DNA of 64,000 nucleotides from Streptomyces roseofulvus (GCF_039534915.1 NZ_BAAAWE010000001.1:7130001-7194000); one strand, 5' to 3'. Positions 44,142 through 53,366 are shown, numbered from the stretch's first letter. Notes: generated by a model not told the origin, from the sequence alone. A program made the numbers and translations.

Positions 44142-45146
44142 ATGCAGTGCCGCAAGAACTTCGACACCTTCCTCAAGAACACCGTGAACCTCAGCCAGGC
44201 CAAGCTCACCCTCCTCGACGTACGCGTCGAGGCCATCTATCAGGCCCTCAAGGCCGACCCCGAACTCGGCCCGCTCATCCGCGGCAAGAAGCCCCAGGGG
44301 TCCTGGGCGCAGCGCACCATCATCAACCCGGTCGGCGACAGTGAGTTCGACGCCGACTTCATGCTCCACCTCACCGAGAACACCGAGTGGGCCGACAGCC
44401 CCAAGACCTACATCGACAAGGTCTACGCCGCACTCCACCGCCACAGCATCTACGGCGCCATGCCTCACACCCGCAAGTGCCGCTGCGTACAGTTGAGTTA
44501 CGCCAACTCCATGCACGTCGACATCGTCCCCTACCTTCAGCTGGCCGACGGCCGCGAGGTGATCGTCAACCGTGACGCCAACACGTGGGAGCAGGCCAAC
44601 CCGGCCGGGTTCACCGCCTGGATGCAGAAGAAGGACGGCATCGCCAACAACAACCTGCGCAAGGTCATCCGCCTGATGAAGTACCTGCGCAACCACCGTG
44701 GCTCCTTCACCGGTACTCGCTCCATCATCCTCACCACCCTGCTCGGCGAGCGCGTCGAGGAGATCAAGCCGCTCACGGACCCCGGCTGCTACAGCGACGT
44801 GCCCACCACCCTGCTCACCATCGTCGAGGACCTCGACCGCTGGCTGCAGGCGCGCCCCTACAAGCCCTCCATCGCCGACCCCTCCGGATCGGGTGTCACC
44901 TTCGACCACCGCTGGGATCAGGCGACCTACAGCTACTTCCGGGACCGCATCCACACCCACGCCCGCGAGATCCGTGGTGCATACGACGAGCCGGACTACG
45001 ACCGGAGCGTGCGGCTGTGGCGCAAGCTGTTCGGCGACGCCTTCCCTGACCAGCCGCGTCCCGCCGCCTCCCTCACCCCGGCGGCGGCCAAGTTCGCCAC
45101 CCCGCTGCTCATCACCACGACGTCTCGCACCGGGCGTGCCGGATGA
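44142..45146 (+). CDS. CBASS CD-NTase (cyclic oligonucleotide synthase), 334 aa
   Basis: Nucleotidyltransferase of the cGAS/DncV-like family that makes a cyclic nucleotide alarm signal upon phage infection. Catalytic motifs: GSW at 53-55, then D70 and D72 in EFDADF, and a third Asp, D127, in MHVDIVPY. ATG 44142 with AAAGGAA. Its stop overlaps the Cap2 start (ATGA). The C-terminus is ...RTGRAG; a final Gly is what Cap2 conjugates to targets in known type II systems. Product nucleotide cannot be read from sequence. Confidence 0.92.
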   Translation: MQCRKNFDTFLKNTVNLSQAKLTLLDVRVEAIYQALKADPELGPLIRGKKPQGSWAQRTIINPVGDSEFDADFMLHLTENTEWADSPKTYIDKVYAALHRHSIYGAMPHTRKCRCVQLSYANSMHVDIVPYLQLADGREVIVNRDANTWEQANPAGFTAWMQKKDGIANNNLRKVIRLMKYLRNHRGSFTGTRSIILTTLLGERVEEIKPLTDPGCYSDVPTTLLTIVEDLDRWLQARPYKPSIADPSGSGVTFDHRWDQATYSYFRDRIHTHAREIRGAYDEPDYDRSVRLWRKLFGDAFPDQPRPAASLTPAAAKFATPLLITTTSRTGRAG

Positions 45147-46885
45147 CCAAGCACAAGCCGCCCGCGGCCCGCCCCAGCCCTTCCCAGCGCCGCCTGCTGG
45201 AGGAGCTCACCGCGCTGGCCGCCGCGCACGCACCGGACCTGCGCATCACCGGCCGCCCCCGCACCGGCACCGACGGCCTGGTCACTGTCCCCATCAGTGT
45301 CCGCACCAGCAACATGCCCCACGTTGCAGGAGGACTGCCGCTCCAGCAGAGCGAGGACTTCCTTCTCACCCTGCCCGCCACCCCGATGATCCCGCCCCAG
45401 GTGCGCACCTCCCACATCCGGTTCGCCGGTACCCCGCACGTCCTGCAGGGCAACCGGTTGTGCCTCTACCTCGACCCGGCCCGCGAATGGGACCCCGCCG
45501 CCGGAATCACCCCCGTCATCAACCGGCTGTGGCAGTGGCTCACCGACGCCGCAGCCGGCGCCTTCGATGCCGCCACCGCCCTCTACCACCCCGTCGGTGG
45601 CGTCCTGCACCACACACCCGGCACGGCCACCGTCGTCGTACGAGAGCCCGTCCCGCACCGGCCGGCCACAGCCTGGCTCACCCAGCGCACCCCCGACCGG
45701 CTCGACCTGACTTGCGCCCCCGCAGACCCCCACAGCCACCGCACCCCGATCCTGCCCGTGGACACCCTGCCCCTGGGAGCGGGCAGCACCCTGGCCGAAC
45801 TCCTCACCCTTACCCGTCCCCCCACCGCCCACGACCCGCAAACGGCCGATGCTGCCTCCCCGGCGCTGCTGACCGCACTCGCCGCTAGTGCCCTGCGCAA
45901 CCCCGAAGACACCCCCCAGCACTTCGTCCTGGCCGTCCGGCACCCTACCGCCCCCGCGACACCCGTCTTCCTCCTCGTCGGCCGCCTGCCACCCCAGGCC
46001 GCCGACACACTGCGCCGCCTCGCACGCCGCTCGACCCCCAGCCGCCTGGGCAGCCTGCCCGAGGAGCTAGCCGACGTCCCCCTCGCATGGTGTTACCTCT
46101 CCGACGAACGCCCCGAAGTCACCACCCGCCGCGACACCCTCCGCCCCGTCCGCGTCTTCCAGGACTGCCACATCCACATCTGGGGCTGCGGTGGCATCGG
46201 CTCCTGGGCGGCCGAAATGGTGGCCCGCGCCGGGGCCGCACATCTCACCCTCAGCGACCCCGGCCGCGTCACCGGCGGCCTGCTGGTACGGCAGAACTAC
46301 ACCGAAGAGCACCTCGGCATGACCAAGGCGACAGCTCTGGCCTCACGCCTGCGCACCCTCCGCGACGACCTCCGTATCGACATTGCCGCCCCGCCTCCCG
46401 ACCCCGCCCTCCTGAAAGCCGCGGACCAAGCCGACCTCGTCATCGACGCCACCGTCAGCATCACCGCCGGACGTTTCCTCGACCTCCTTGCCCAGCAGCC
46501 CTACCGCAAAGCCGTCCTGGCGCAGCTCGCCACGGACAGCCTCACCGCCAGTCTGGGAATCCTCACCATCGCCGCCCCCGACACCCCCACCTCCCTGTCC
46601 GCCATTGACCACACCGTCGGGGGTCACGTTCTCAACGACCCGAGCCTCGAGGCATACCACGCCCTGTGGGACGAACCCGATCCGGGCGAGGAACTGCGCC
46701 CCACACGAGGCTGCTCCACTCCCACCTTCCACGGCTCCGCCGCCGACCTGATGGCCACCACCGCCACCCTGATCAACATGCTGGGCACCCAGATGCGTCA
46801 CCCCGTATCCGGAACCCACCTATGCGCTCAGCCTCACTCCGGGGCAGCCCCGGCACACCGCTTCATCCCCTACCCCACCGGGTAA
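45143..46885 (+). CDS. cap2: CBASS Cap2: E2-E1 fusion (ubiquitin-transfer-like), 580 aa
   Basis: N-terminal E2-like domain with the active Cys107 in GNRLCLYLD; a linker; then a ThiF/E1 adenylation domain with nucleotide loop GCGGIGS (348-354), Asp371 in LSDPG, and the E1 catalytic Cys524 in RGCSTPTFHGS. Known Cap2 proteins attach the CD-NTase C-terminus to cellular targets and raise its activity. Overlaps the CD-NTase gene by 4 nt. No JAB-type Cap3 deconjugase is encoded nearby, giving a type II 'short' arrangement. Confidence 0.9.
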   Translation: MTKHKPPAARPSPSQRRLLEELTALAAAHAPDLRITGRPRTGTDGLVTVPISVRTSNMPHVAGGLPLQQSEDFLLTLPATPMIPPQVRTSHIRFAGTPHVLQGNRLCLYLDPAREWDPAAGITPVINRLWQWLTDAAAGAFDAATALYHPVGGVLHHTPGTATVVVREPVPHRPATAWLTQRTPDRLDLTCAPADPHSHRTPILPVDTLPLGAGSTLAELLTLTRPPTAHDPQTADAASPALLTALAASALRNPEDTPQHFVLAVRHPTAPATPVFLLVGRLPPQAADTLRRLARRSTPSRLGSLPEELADVPLAWCYLSDERPEVTTRRDTLRPVRVFQDCHIHIWGCGGIGSWAAEMVARAGAAHLTLSDPGRVTGGLLVRQNYTEEHLGMTKATALASRLRTLRDDLRIDIAAPPPDPALLKAADQADLVIDATVSITAGRFLDLLAQQPYRKAVLAQLATDSLTASLGILTIAAPDTPTSLSAIDHTVGGHVLNDPSLEAYHALWDEPDPGEELRPTRGCSTPTFHGSAADLMATTATLINMLGTQMRHPVSGTHLCAQPHSGAAPAHRFIPYPTG

Positions 46886-46910
46886 GGAGCACCCCCCTCG
46901 CGCCGCTGAA

Positions 46911-46942
46911 CCGGCAGCCCTGCATTCCGGCAGGGCTGCCGG
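46911..46942. terminator. 13-bp hairpin between convergent cap2 and cap5
   Basis: Arms CCGGCAGCCCTGC and GCAGGGCTGCCGG, 6-nt loop, 25 nt past the cap2 stop, in the convergent gap. Probably stops transcription from both sides. Confidence 0.8.
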
Positions 46943-47036
46943 CCCCGCTAAGCTGTCGGCTCTCGGCGGCAGGCCGCTCAAACCCCGGCCGCCCTCCGGC
47001 ACAGCTCCCCATAACCCCGCACGCCGTGCCGCGGCC

Positions 47037-48302
47037 CTACACCTCCGCACCCGAAGAATGGGATGCCGCCCGGCGTCCCATTCCACTATCAGCCCGGACC
47101 TGCCCCACCTCCAAGGTGGACACATAGCGGCCCGCCAGACGCTCGTAGATCACCATTTGCGGGTGCACCTGCGGATGGTGAGCACGGCCCAGGACGACAG
47201 CCGCGGAGAGGGGAACGGCAGGCAGGACATGCAGGCGGCGCAGCGACTTCGCCTCCCTTTCCAGCCGTGCCAGAAACATCCGCAGCGTCACCTCCAGCTG
47301 CCGCAGTGATGCCCGGCACCGCAGTATGTCCGGACCGGCCTGCGCATTCACCGGCCTGACCTCGTAGCGGCGCAGCGCCGAAAGCTCCTGCGGAATCTCA
47401 TAGGGGGCGATGACCCCTGAGACGTTCATCACGACGACAGCCTCGTGTCCGTGCGGCCCACCCTGAACCGGACGCGCGGTGAATTCGGTGACCAGGCCGC
47501 TCTCGGCCGGCCATGCCCAGGACTGCTCGTGCCGGTGACGCTGGTAGATGTCCGTGGGCACGGTGTCGTCCAAGACCGACCCCAGATAGACCAGCAACGG
47601 CAGACGTGCGAACCCGAACACGCTCATGTGCTGTACGGATTCCCGCTCTATCCCCGGCCGTAGCCGATCGCGGACCACGCCGTCGATGACCTTGGCCGCC
47701 TGCCGGTAGTAGAGGCGGCTCGCCTCGGCGGCGGCCTCCGCATCCCAGGCAGCGGCTGCCTGCTCGCCGGGAGTGTGCCGCAGATCGATCTCCACACCAT
47801 GCCGGGTGTAGGACTCCAGGTACAAAGGAAACCGGTGGCCCGCCGTCACTGCGTCGGCAGCGGTTTCCCGCGACAGCTCCACCGCATTGCCGTGCACCGA
47901 CCCCACCATCCGCACCACCGTGGTGGCCCTCTCCGGTCCCAGCGCGGTCAGGTGCCTGACCCTATCCTCGTGCTGCTGCTTCACACGGCGCAGCCACTCG
48001 ACGGTGAAGACGTCCAGAGCGGCCTTCGCGTCGATCTCCATATGCTGCTGGGCACACAGCAGCATCAGATTGTCTGCCTCATCCCGGAGGGCTATGTCCA
48101 ACGGATCCCCGCCGCGCGGCGAGCGTGGATCAGTGCTCTGCCCGACAATGTGCGCGACCTCCCCCAAAGGCAGTGTCCGTCCCGACATGGCCCCCTCCAG
48201 CAGATACGCGTTGCACAGCATGCACCTGCCTCCACTGCGCACCCACACAGCGAGGATCGCCCTGGGTGAAACACGGTTCCGTTTCCCGCCGCTTCCGCTC
48301 AT
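47037..48302 (-). CDS. cap5: CBASS Cap5: HNH nuclease - SAVED effector, 421 aa
   Basis: N-terminal HNH endonuclease: zinc Cys27/Cys30, EVAHIV with His51, Asn78 and LLCAQQH (Cys83, His87). C-terminal SAVED sensor, recognisable by LHVLPAVPLSAAVVLGRA and a later PQMVIYE. On binding the CBASS nucleotide such proteins oligomerise and destroy DNA. ATG 48302 with GGAGGGG. Unusually it is encoded convergently to the CD-NTase/Cap2 operon, so it has its own promoter, allowing separate dosing of killer and sensor. Confidence 0.9.
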   Translation of the reverse strand: MSGSGGKRNRVSPRAILAVWVRSGGRCMLCNAYLLEGAMSGRTLPLGEVAHIVGQSTDPRSPRGGDPLDIALRDEADNLMLLCAQQHMEIDAKAALDVFTVEWLRRVKQQHEDRVRHLTALGPERATTVVRMVGSVHGNAVELSRETAADAVTAGHRFPLYLESYTRHGVEIDLRHTPGEQAAAAWDAEAAAEASRLYYRQAAKVIDGVVRDRLRPGIERESVQHMSVFGFARLPLLVYLGSVLDDTVPTDIYQRHRHEQSWAWPAESGLVTEFTARPVQGGPHGHEAVVVMNVSGVIAPYEIPQELSALRRYEVRPVNAQAGPDILRCRASLRQLEVTLRMFLARLEREAKSLRRLHVLPAVPLSAAVVLGRAHHPQVHPQMVIYERLAGRYVSTLEVGQVRADSGMGRRAASHSSGAEV

Positions 48303-48389
48303 CAGCGCCCCCTCCAGCCTTTCGCGACAGAGCAGACGCTAGATGACGCCTCCCCGGCACCAGGGGGATTTGACAAAGCGCGGCACACC

Positions 48390-48563
48390 CTAGGAACACG
48401 GCTCCGAACCGTCCAGTCGCAGCTCGACGCCCTCGGCCGAGCAGCCCAGATGATGCCGGGAGACATCCGTGAACAGCTGATGCGCGAGGATGTTCCGGTT
48501 GATCATGATCACCACGGGCTGGATCACCCCACCCTCGCGCGAGCACCCCTCGGCCGCTAGCAC
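48390..48563 (-). CDS. Possible small or remnant ORF, 57 aa
   Basis: GTG 48563 to TAG 48390 gives a frame with normal high third-position GC and segments VIQPVVIMINRNILAHQLF and GVELRLDGSEPCS. No family recognised and no clear ribosome site. It may be the C-terminal relic of a larger gene. It sits in the 385-bp gap between cap5 and the BVMO, which otherwise shows nothing. Confidence 0.3.
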   Translation of the reverse strand: MLAAEGCSREGGVIQPVVIMINRNILAHQLFTDVSRHHLGCSAEGVELRLDGSEPCS

Positions 48564-48687
48564 GCACCAGCTCGTAATCTGTCGGCGGGGGTGCCCCGTG
48601 GTCCTCAGGACTCTTTCTCGCAGTGGGAGTGGTGCTCGGACATGCCGTGAGGGATGAGGCCCGGTGTTCTACCGGGCCCCATGGTGC

Positions 48688-50205
48688 TTACGCGGGCGTA
48701 GCGAGCTCGGCGGTGGTGTACGGGGTCGGGTCGAAGGTGCCGTTGCGGTACCGGAACTCGTGCGCGAACTCCGGCCAGACGATGGTCAGGCGGCCGCTGC
48801 GCTCGTCGACGTACCAGCTCTTGCAGCCGTCGCTGAGCCAGACGGTGCCCTGGCTACGCTCGTGGAGTTCGTCCACGTACCGCGCCTGGGCCTCGGCGGG
48901 CACGTCGACGACGCGGTTGCCATGGGCCTTGCTCCACTCGAGCGCACCCAGGACGTAGTCGATCTGGGCCTCGATGATGTAGACGATGGAGTTGTGGCCG
49001 AGTCCCGTGTTGGGGCCGTTGATGATGAACAGGTTGGGGAAGCCGGCGACCGTGGTCGACGCGAAGGCCTCCATGCCCTCGGCCCAGTGGTCGGCGAGTG
49101 AGAGCCCCTCCGCGTCCCGGACCAGGGCGGCGTACGGCGGCTCGGTGACCTCGAATCCGGTGCAGAAGATCAGCACGTCGCATTCGTAGGCGTTGCCGTC
49201 CGCAGAGAAGACCTTCTCTCCTTCGACGCGATCGAGGGCCGAGGCCTCCAGCGTGACGTTGTCCCGCTGCAGTGCCGGGTAGAAGAGGTCGGAGATCAGG
49301 ACCCGCTTGCAGCCGATCTCGTAGTCGGGCGTCAGCTTGGCACGCAGCGTCTCGTCCTCGACCTGGTTCGCAAGGTGCTTGCTTGCGAGCGCCTTGGCCT
49401 GGGCGAGGTACTGCGGAACCGCCCGCCGCTGCGCGTAGGAGTTCTCGAGCATCCAGAAGATCTCCGAGCGGTGGGTGGCCATGGACTCCGGGTCCCGGCG
49501 GAAGGTCCGCTTCTCGATCTCGCTGTAGGCGCGGTCCGGACGTGGAATGACGTACGGGGCACTGCGCTGGAAGACCACCAACTCGGAGGCGATCTTGGCG
49601 AGTTCGGGGATTACCTGGATCGCCGTGGCACCGGACCCGACGATGCCGACCCGCTTGCCCTCCAGGGAAACCTCGCCGTCCCAGCGGGCCGAGTGGAACA
49701 CCTGGCCGGTGAAACCGTCCAGGCCCGGGATCGGGGGAAGGCTCTCGTCGGCGAGGTGTCCTGTGCCGGTCACCAGGTAGCGTCCGGTGAAGACGCCACT
49801 GGAGGTCCTGACCCTCCAGAGCTGCGCGTCGGCGTCCCAGCGGGCGTCCTCGACGTCGGCGCCGAACCGGATGTGCGGCAGCAGCCCCTCCTCACGGGCG
49901 GTGTCCCGCAGGTACTGCTGGATCTCCGGGCCCGGGGAGAACATCCGCGACCAGTCGGGGTTGGGCCGGAAGGAGAAGGAGTAGAGGTGCGAGGGGACGT
50001 CGCACGCGGCGCCGGGGTAGGTGTTGTCGCGCCATGTGCCGCCGACGTCGTGCGCGCGCTCCAGGGCGACGAAGGACTCTCGGCCGTTGCGCTTCAGCTG
50101 GGCGGCCATGCCGAGGCCGGCGAAGCCGGTGCCGATGATGACGACCTCGACGTGGGCGAGGGGGTCCTCGGTGATCTGGCCCTGGGAGGTGGTGGGCGTG
50201 TTCAT
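48688..50205 (-). CDS. Baeyer-Villiger monooxygenase (second, HAPMO-like), 505 aa
   Basis: Type I BVMO: FAD motif VVIIGTGFAGLGMA, GGTWRDNTYPGAACDVPSHLY, NADPH motif VGIVGSGATAIQV and fingerprint FTGQVFHSARWD (FxGxxxHxxxWD). It belongs to a different branch from the EthA-like enzyme at 32480, so it is not a recent duplicate. ATG 50205 with GGAGA. Downstream partner of the esterase at 50234; both are divergent from IclR. Confidence 0.9.
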   Translation of the reverse strand: MNTPTTSQGQITEDPLAHVEVVIIGTGFAGLGMAAQLKRNGRESFVALERAHDVGGTWRDNTYPGAACDVPSHLYSFSFRPNPDWSRMFSPGPEIQQYLRDTAREEGLLPHIRFGADVEDARWDADAQLWRVRTSSGVFTGRYLVTGTGHLADESLPPIPGLDGFTGQVFHSARWDGEVSLEGKRVGIVGSGATAIQVIPELAKIASELVVFQRSAPYVIPRPDRAYSEIEKRTFRRDPESMATHRSEIFWMLENSYAQRRAVPQYLAQAKALASKHLANQVEDETLRAKLTPDYEIGCKRVLISDLFYPALQRDNVTLEASALDRVEGEKVFSADGNAYECDVLIFCTGFEVTEPPYAALVRDAEGLSLADHWAEGMEAFASTTVAGFPNLFIINGPNTGLGHNSIVYIIEAQIDYVLGALEWSKAHGNRVVDVPAEAQARYVDELHERSQGTVWLSDGCKSWYVDERSGRLTIVWPEFAHEFRYRNGTFDPTPYTTAELATPA

Positions 50206-50233
50206 GGGAAATCTCCGTTTGGGGTGAGTGGCT

Positions 50234-51109
50234 CTACGGGCGGTCGGCGGGAACGATCGAGCCGGCGGCGTGCCGCGACGGCGACGCGTTGAACTGGTCG
50301 ATGATCTGGACCAGTTGGGCGGGACGTTCGAAGACGACGGCGTGCCCCGACGCGATCTCGGCGTAGCGGGCGTCGGGAATCGCGCCGAACAGCGCCTTGC
50401 TGTGCCGCACCGGCACCATCTGGTCGTGCGTGCAGCCTACGACCAGCGTGGTGGCCTTGATGCCCGGGACCAGCCCGGAGATGTCGACCGTCTGGTTCAG
50501 CGCCATCTGCAGGTCGTAGAAGTCGTCCGGGGCGAGGGACTTGAGTGTGTGCGCCAGCTCCTCGAGGTTGGCGAGGGCCAGGAAGGGGCCGCCGAACGCG
50601 CAGAAGGCCGTGTACTCGCCGAGCGCGGACGAGCCCTCCTTGCGTAGCTGCTGCCACACCTTGTTGCGCAGCTTCTGCTGGGCGTCCGTGGTGATCCACC
50701 CGGCCACCAGGACGAGGTTGCGCACCAGCTCGGGGTGGCGCGCCGCGACGGCCGCGGCGACGACGGAGCCCAGTGAGTAGCCCACCAGCGTGACCGCCTG
50801 GCCGGGGAGCACGGCTTCGACGACGGCCGCGACTTGCTTCTCCAGGTGCTCGACCGTGAGGGTGCCGCCGGCCGGGACTGGCTGGGCCAGGTCGACCGAG
50901 ACGACGCGCTGCCGCGCGGACAGCAGGGGGAACAGGTACCCGTAGTGCTTCTGCGTACTGCCGCCGGTGCCGTGCACGAGCACGATCGGAGCCCGGTCGT
51001 CTCCCTGGCCCGAGAAGTGCGCCGCGCCCGAATCGGAGTACCGCACCTCGGCGCCGTCGACGGTCAAGCTCCCCTCGGCGGCCTGGCGCTCTGATTCGAC
51101 CTTACTCAT
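50234..51109 (-). CDS. Alpha/beta hydrolase, 291 aa
   Basis: Alpha/beta hydrolase with HGTGGSTQKHYG oxyanion region, nucleophile GYSLGS and C-terminal SGHAVVFERP His. ATG 51109 preceded by AGAGGAA; the longer frame to 51139 has no site. It lies 28 nt upstream of the BVMO and likely hydrolyses the BVMO ester product. Its promoter holds an IclR-type palindrome 34 nt before the start codon. Confidence 0.88.
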   Translation of the reverse strand: MSKVESERQAAEGSLTVDGAEVRYSDSGAAHFSGQGDDRAPIVLVHGTGGSTQKHYGYLFPLLSARQRVVSVDLAQPVPAGGTLTVEHLEKQVAAVVEAVLPGQAVTLVGYSLGSVVAAAVAARHPELVRNLVLVAGWITTDAQQKLRNKVWQQLRKEGSSALGEYTAFCAFGGPFLALANLEELAHTLKSLAPDDFYDLQMALNQTVDISGLVPGIKATTLVVGCTHDQMVPVRHSKALFGAIPDARYAEIASGHAVVFERPAQLVQIIDQFNASPSRHAAGSIVPADRP

Positions 51110-51142
51110 GACGGTTCCTCTTTCCGGTGTGCACGGCATAGA

Positions 51143-51159
51143 AGTCCACTCAGTGGACT
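51143..51159. promoter_or_regulatory. IclR-type operator 1
   Basis: Perfect palindrome AGTCCACT-C-AGTGGACT, 34 nt before the hydrolase start. Twin of 51287-51299 across the divergent promoter region. Confidence 0.75.
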
Positions 51160-51286
51160 ATTCGCGGCTCTAGATCATTCGGATCGGCTGGGATCGCCTC
51201 CCCGTTTGATGAAAGGCTCGACCTATTCCTAAGTCAAGAGGTGCCGATCACAGGAAGGTGTCCAGTAGAAAGAGATTTTCGCGAAT

Positions 51287-51299
51287 TCCACTGAGTGGA
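51287..51299. promoter_or_regulatory. IclR-type operator 2
   Basis: TCCACT-G-AGTGGA, 56 nt before the IclR ATG. Same half-sites as operator 1; expected position for autoregulation. Confidence 0.75.
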
Positions 51300-51354
51300 C
51301 TTCGTTGCGGATGGCGGCATGAGTACCGCAGTATGGGCCGGACAGGGAGGCGTA

Positions 51355-52128
51355 ATGGAACCGACAAGAACGAGCGTGGTTTCCCGGGTGACGGGCATCC
51401 TCACCGCGGTCACTCGGCATGGCTCGGAAGGGGCTCGTCTGCTCGACGTCGCCGACGCGACGGGCATCGCCCGCCCTACGGTGCACCGGATTCTCCAGGA
51501 ACTGATGGGGGCCGGCTTCATCGAACAGCGCTCCGGCAAGCGGTACGGACTGGGGCCGGCTCTCTACACGCTGGGCCTCGGCGCCCCCAGCCCGATCCGC
51601 GACCTCGGGAACATCGAGAGGGCGGCCCAGCGCCTCGCCCAGCAGACCGGGGACACCGTCTACGTAGCCATCCGGCGGTTCGACGGCGTGCATTACCTGA
51701 CGCGCTGCGAGGGCGCCTACCCCATCCGGGCAAGGCTCGTCGACGTGGGCGAGACGATGCCCCTGGGCGTCACCTACGCCGGCATCGCCCTGCTCTCCTG
51801 GCACGGCCCGGAGGCCATGGAAGCCCAGGTGCGGGCCAACCAGTCGGTACAGCGCACGCTGCGGGGATCCATCCTGGACCTCGGCGACAACGTGACGGCC
51901 GTACGCCAGGCGACCGCCCAGGTACGCGAACGCGGCTACTGCTTCGACAGGGACACCGTGTTGGAGGGCGTCTCGGGGCTGGCGGCCCCGATCCTGTCGG
52001 CGACCGTCGAACCGTACATGGCCCTCACCATCTCGGCGATCAACGACCGTCTTCCCCCGTGGCGCGTGGACGAGGTGGCCCCCCTCCTGCTGCGGACGGC
52101 CCGTGAGATGACCGCCTTCATCCAGTAG
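51355..52128 (+). CDS. IclR family regulator, 257 aa
   Basis: N-terminal winged HTH (LLDVADATGIARPTVHRILQEL) and C-terminal effector domain (GVTYAGIALLSW, GYCFDRDTVLEGVSGLAAPI). GGGAGG 4 nt before ATG 51355 sets the start; the frame is open to 51295 over the operator. Divergent from the hydrolase-BVMO pair with twin operators, so it very likely regulates that pair. Confidence 0.92.
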   Translation: MEPTRTSVVSRVTGILTAVTRHGSEGARLLDVADATGIARPTVHRILQELMGAGFIEQRSGKRYGLGPALYTLGLGAPSPIRDLGNIERAAQRLAQQTGDTVYVAIRRFDGVHYLTRCEGAYPIRARLVDVGETMPLGVTYAGIALLSWHGPEAMEAQVRANQSVQRTLRGSILDLGDNVTAVRQATAQVRERGYCFDRDTVLEGVSGLAAPILSATVEPYMALTISAINDRLPPWRVDEVAPLLLRTAREMTAFIQ

Positions 52129-52199
52129 GGCCGCGTCACCCCGGCGACAGCGCCGATTCACGGCCCCCAAGACCCTCTTGCGAGATTGCGGCCTGCGCG

Positions 52200-52583
52200 A
52201 CGGCAAGGCGCGAGCGGTGAGCGTCCACAACGTCGTGGCCCAGGACGACTACGGGGTGCCCGAGTAGACCCACTCCAACACGCTGAGGCCGACGAAGCTG
52301 AAGCGCCGTAAGGCGGCGGAGTTCCGGGGAGACGCTGCTGCCGTGGTCGGTGTGGGAGGCGATCGAGCGGTACGCGGCCAAGTACGGCACCACGCAGGAC
52401 GGCTGTCTGCTGCGTGGCCCGGGCGGCTGCTTCACCGAGGGGATGGAGCGACGGCGGGTGAGGCAGCTCTTCGCGGATCTGCCGCCGGAGGCGCGGGTCG
52501 GCGATCACGGGCCGGCCGAGTCGGTGTGCGCCCTCTACAGCGACAGGGTGGTCGGTGTCGACGTCCTCGACCTACCTCTGTGA
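52200..52583 (+). pseudogene. Decayed tyrosine-recombinase-like fragment
   Basis: Between IclR and TetR (gap 52129-52754) a broken frame reads HSNTLRPTKLKRRKAAEF and, after a frame change, TLLPWSVWEAIERYAAKYG followed by DGCLLRGPGG. The spacing of LP, a helix and a glycine-rich turn resembles the region before the catalytic HxxR of actinobacterial phage-type integrases. A stop interrupts it at about 52263 and the catalytic end is missing. Identification is tentative. Confidence 0.4.
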
Positions 52584-52651
52584 GTCAGTGCAGCCCCATC
52601 GTCGAGAAAGCTGCCCTACGGCCGTCCCGACTGCTGGACCGGTCGTACGCG

Positions 52652-52683
52652 CCATGGCCTCCTGCCATCGCAGGAGGCCATGG
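52652..52683. terminator. 14-bp perfect hairpin
   Basis: Arms CCATGGCCTCCTGC and GCAGGAGGCCATGG around CATC, between plus-strand sequences and the convergent TetR stop at 52755. Confidence 0.75.
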
Positions 52684-52754
52684 ACGTCCGCGAGCCGGTT
52701 CTCATGGCCGGAGAGCCGGCTGATGCGTTCCACTTCGTGGTGAAGGGTCCGCGG

Positions 52755-53366
52755 TCAGCCAGGTGCTGCCGGCACGGACACGAGCCGATCTGCCAGCCAA
52801 CTGTCGAGTATCGACGTGGTGATCTCCATCTGCTTCACCGCGGTGGACTGATCCGCGTACGCAAGCCAGTTCAGGGCGAAGCCAGCAGCCAAGGTGGCGA
52901 TGGCATAGGCGATCTCATCAATGGTTTCCGCTTCGGCCGGGGGGCTCGAGGCCGTGCCCCGAAGCACTGTGCGCATGGCCTCGACGGCCCCGTCGTACAC
53001 CCTGATGCTGCGGTCTTCGTGCCGCCGCCGCGCCCAGCCGGTGAGTTCCAGCGCCGTCGTCGCGAAGTCGGCTGATTCGAGGTAGCACTCCATCAGCCTG
53101 CGGAGAAGTCGTCGAGCCGTCGTGGCCCGGTCGGCATGGGGAGCGCTGCCCCTGACTACATCGCGGAATCTGCGGGCCGTGAAATCGTAGACGTCCGCTA
53201 TCAGGTCTTCCTTGGTGCGGTAGCAGTAGTGCAGCGTCGCCAGGGGTGCCTGGGCCTGTTCGGCGATCCGCCGGGTCGTGGCGCCGTCGATACCCCGCGT
53301 CGCGATGACTTTCACCGCTGCCTCGATGAAGACGCCGCGCCGTTCCGCGGCGGGGATTCGTGGCAC
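52755..53366 (-). CDS. TetR family regulator, 203 aa
   Basis: N-terminal TetR HTH: GIDGATTRRIAEQAQAPLATLHYCYRTKEDLI. C-terminal ligand domain with no recognised subtype. GTG 53366 preceded by AGGAGG. A TACGCCC palindrome lies about 100 nt upstream. Target genes unclear; the nearest metabolic gene is the amine oxidase at 53712, in the same orientation. Confidence 0.88.
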   Translation of the reverse strand: MPRIPAAERRGVFIEAAVKVIATRGIDGATTRRIAEQAQAPLATLHYCYRTKEDLIADVYDFTARRFRDVVRGSAPHADRATTARRLLRRLMECYLESADFATTALELTGWARRRHEDRSIRVYDGAVEAMRTVLRGTASSPPAEAETIDEIAYAIATLAAGFALNWLAYADQSTAVKQMEITTSILDSWLADRLVSVPAAPG

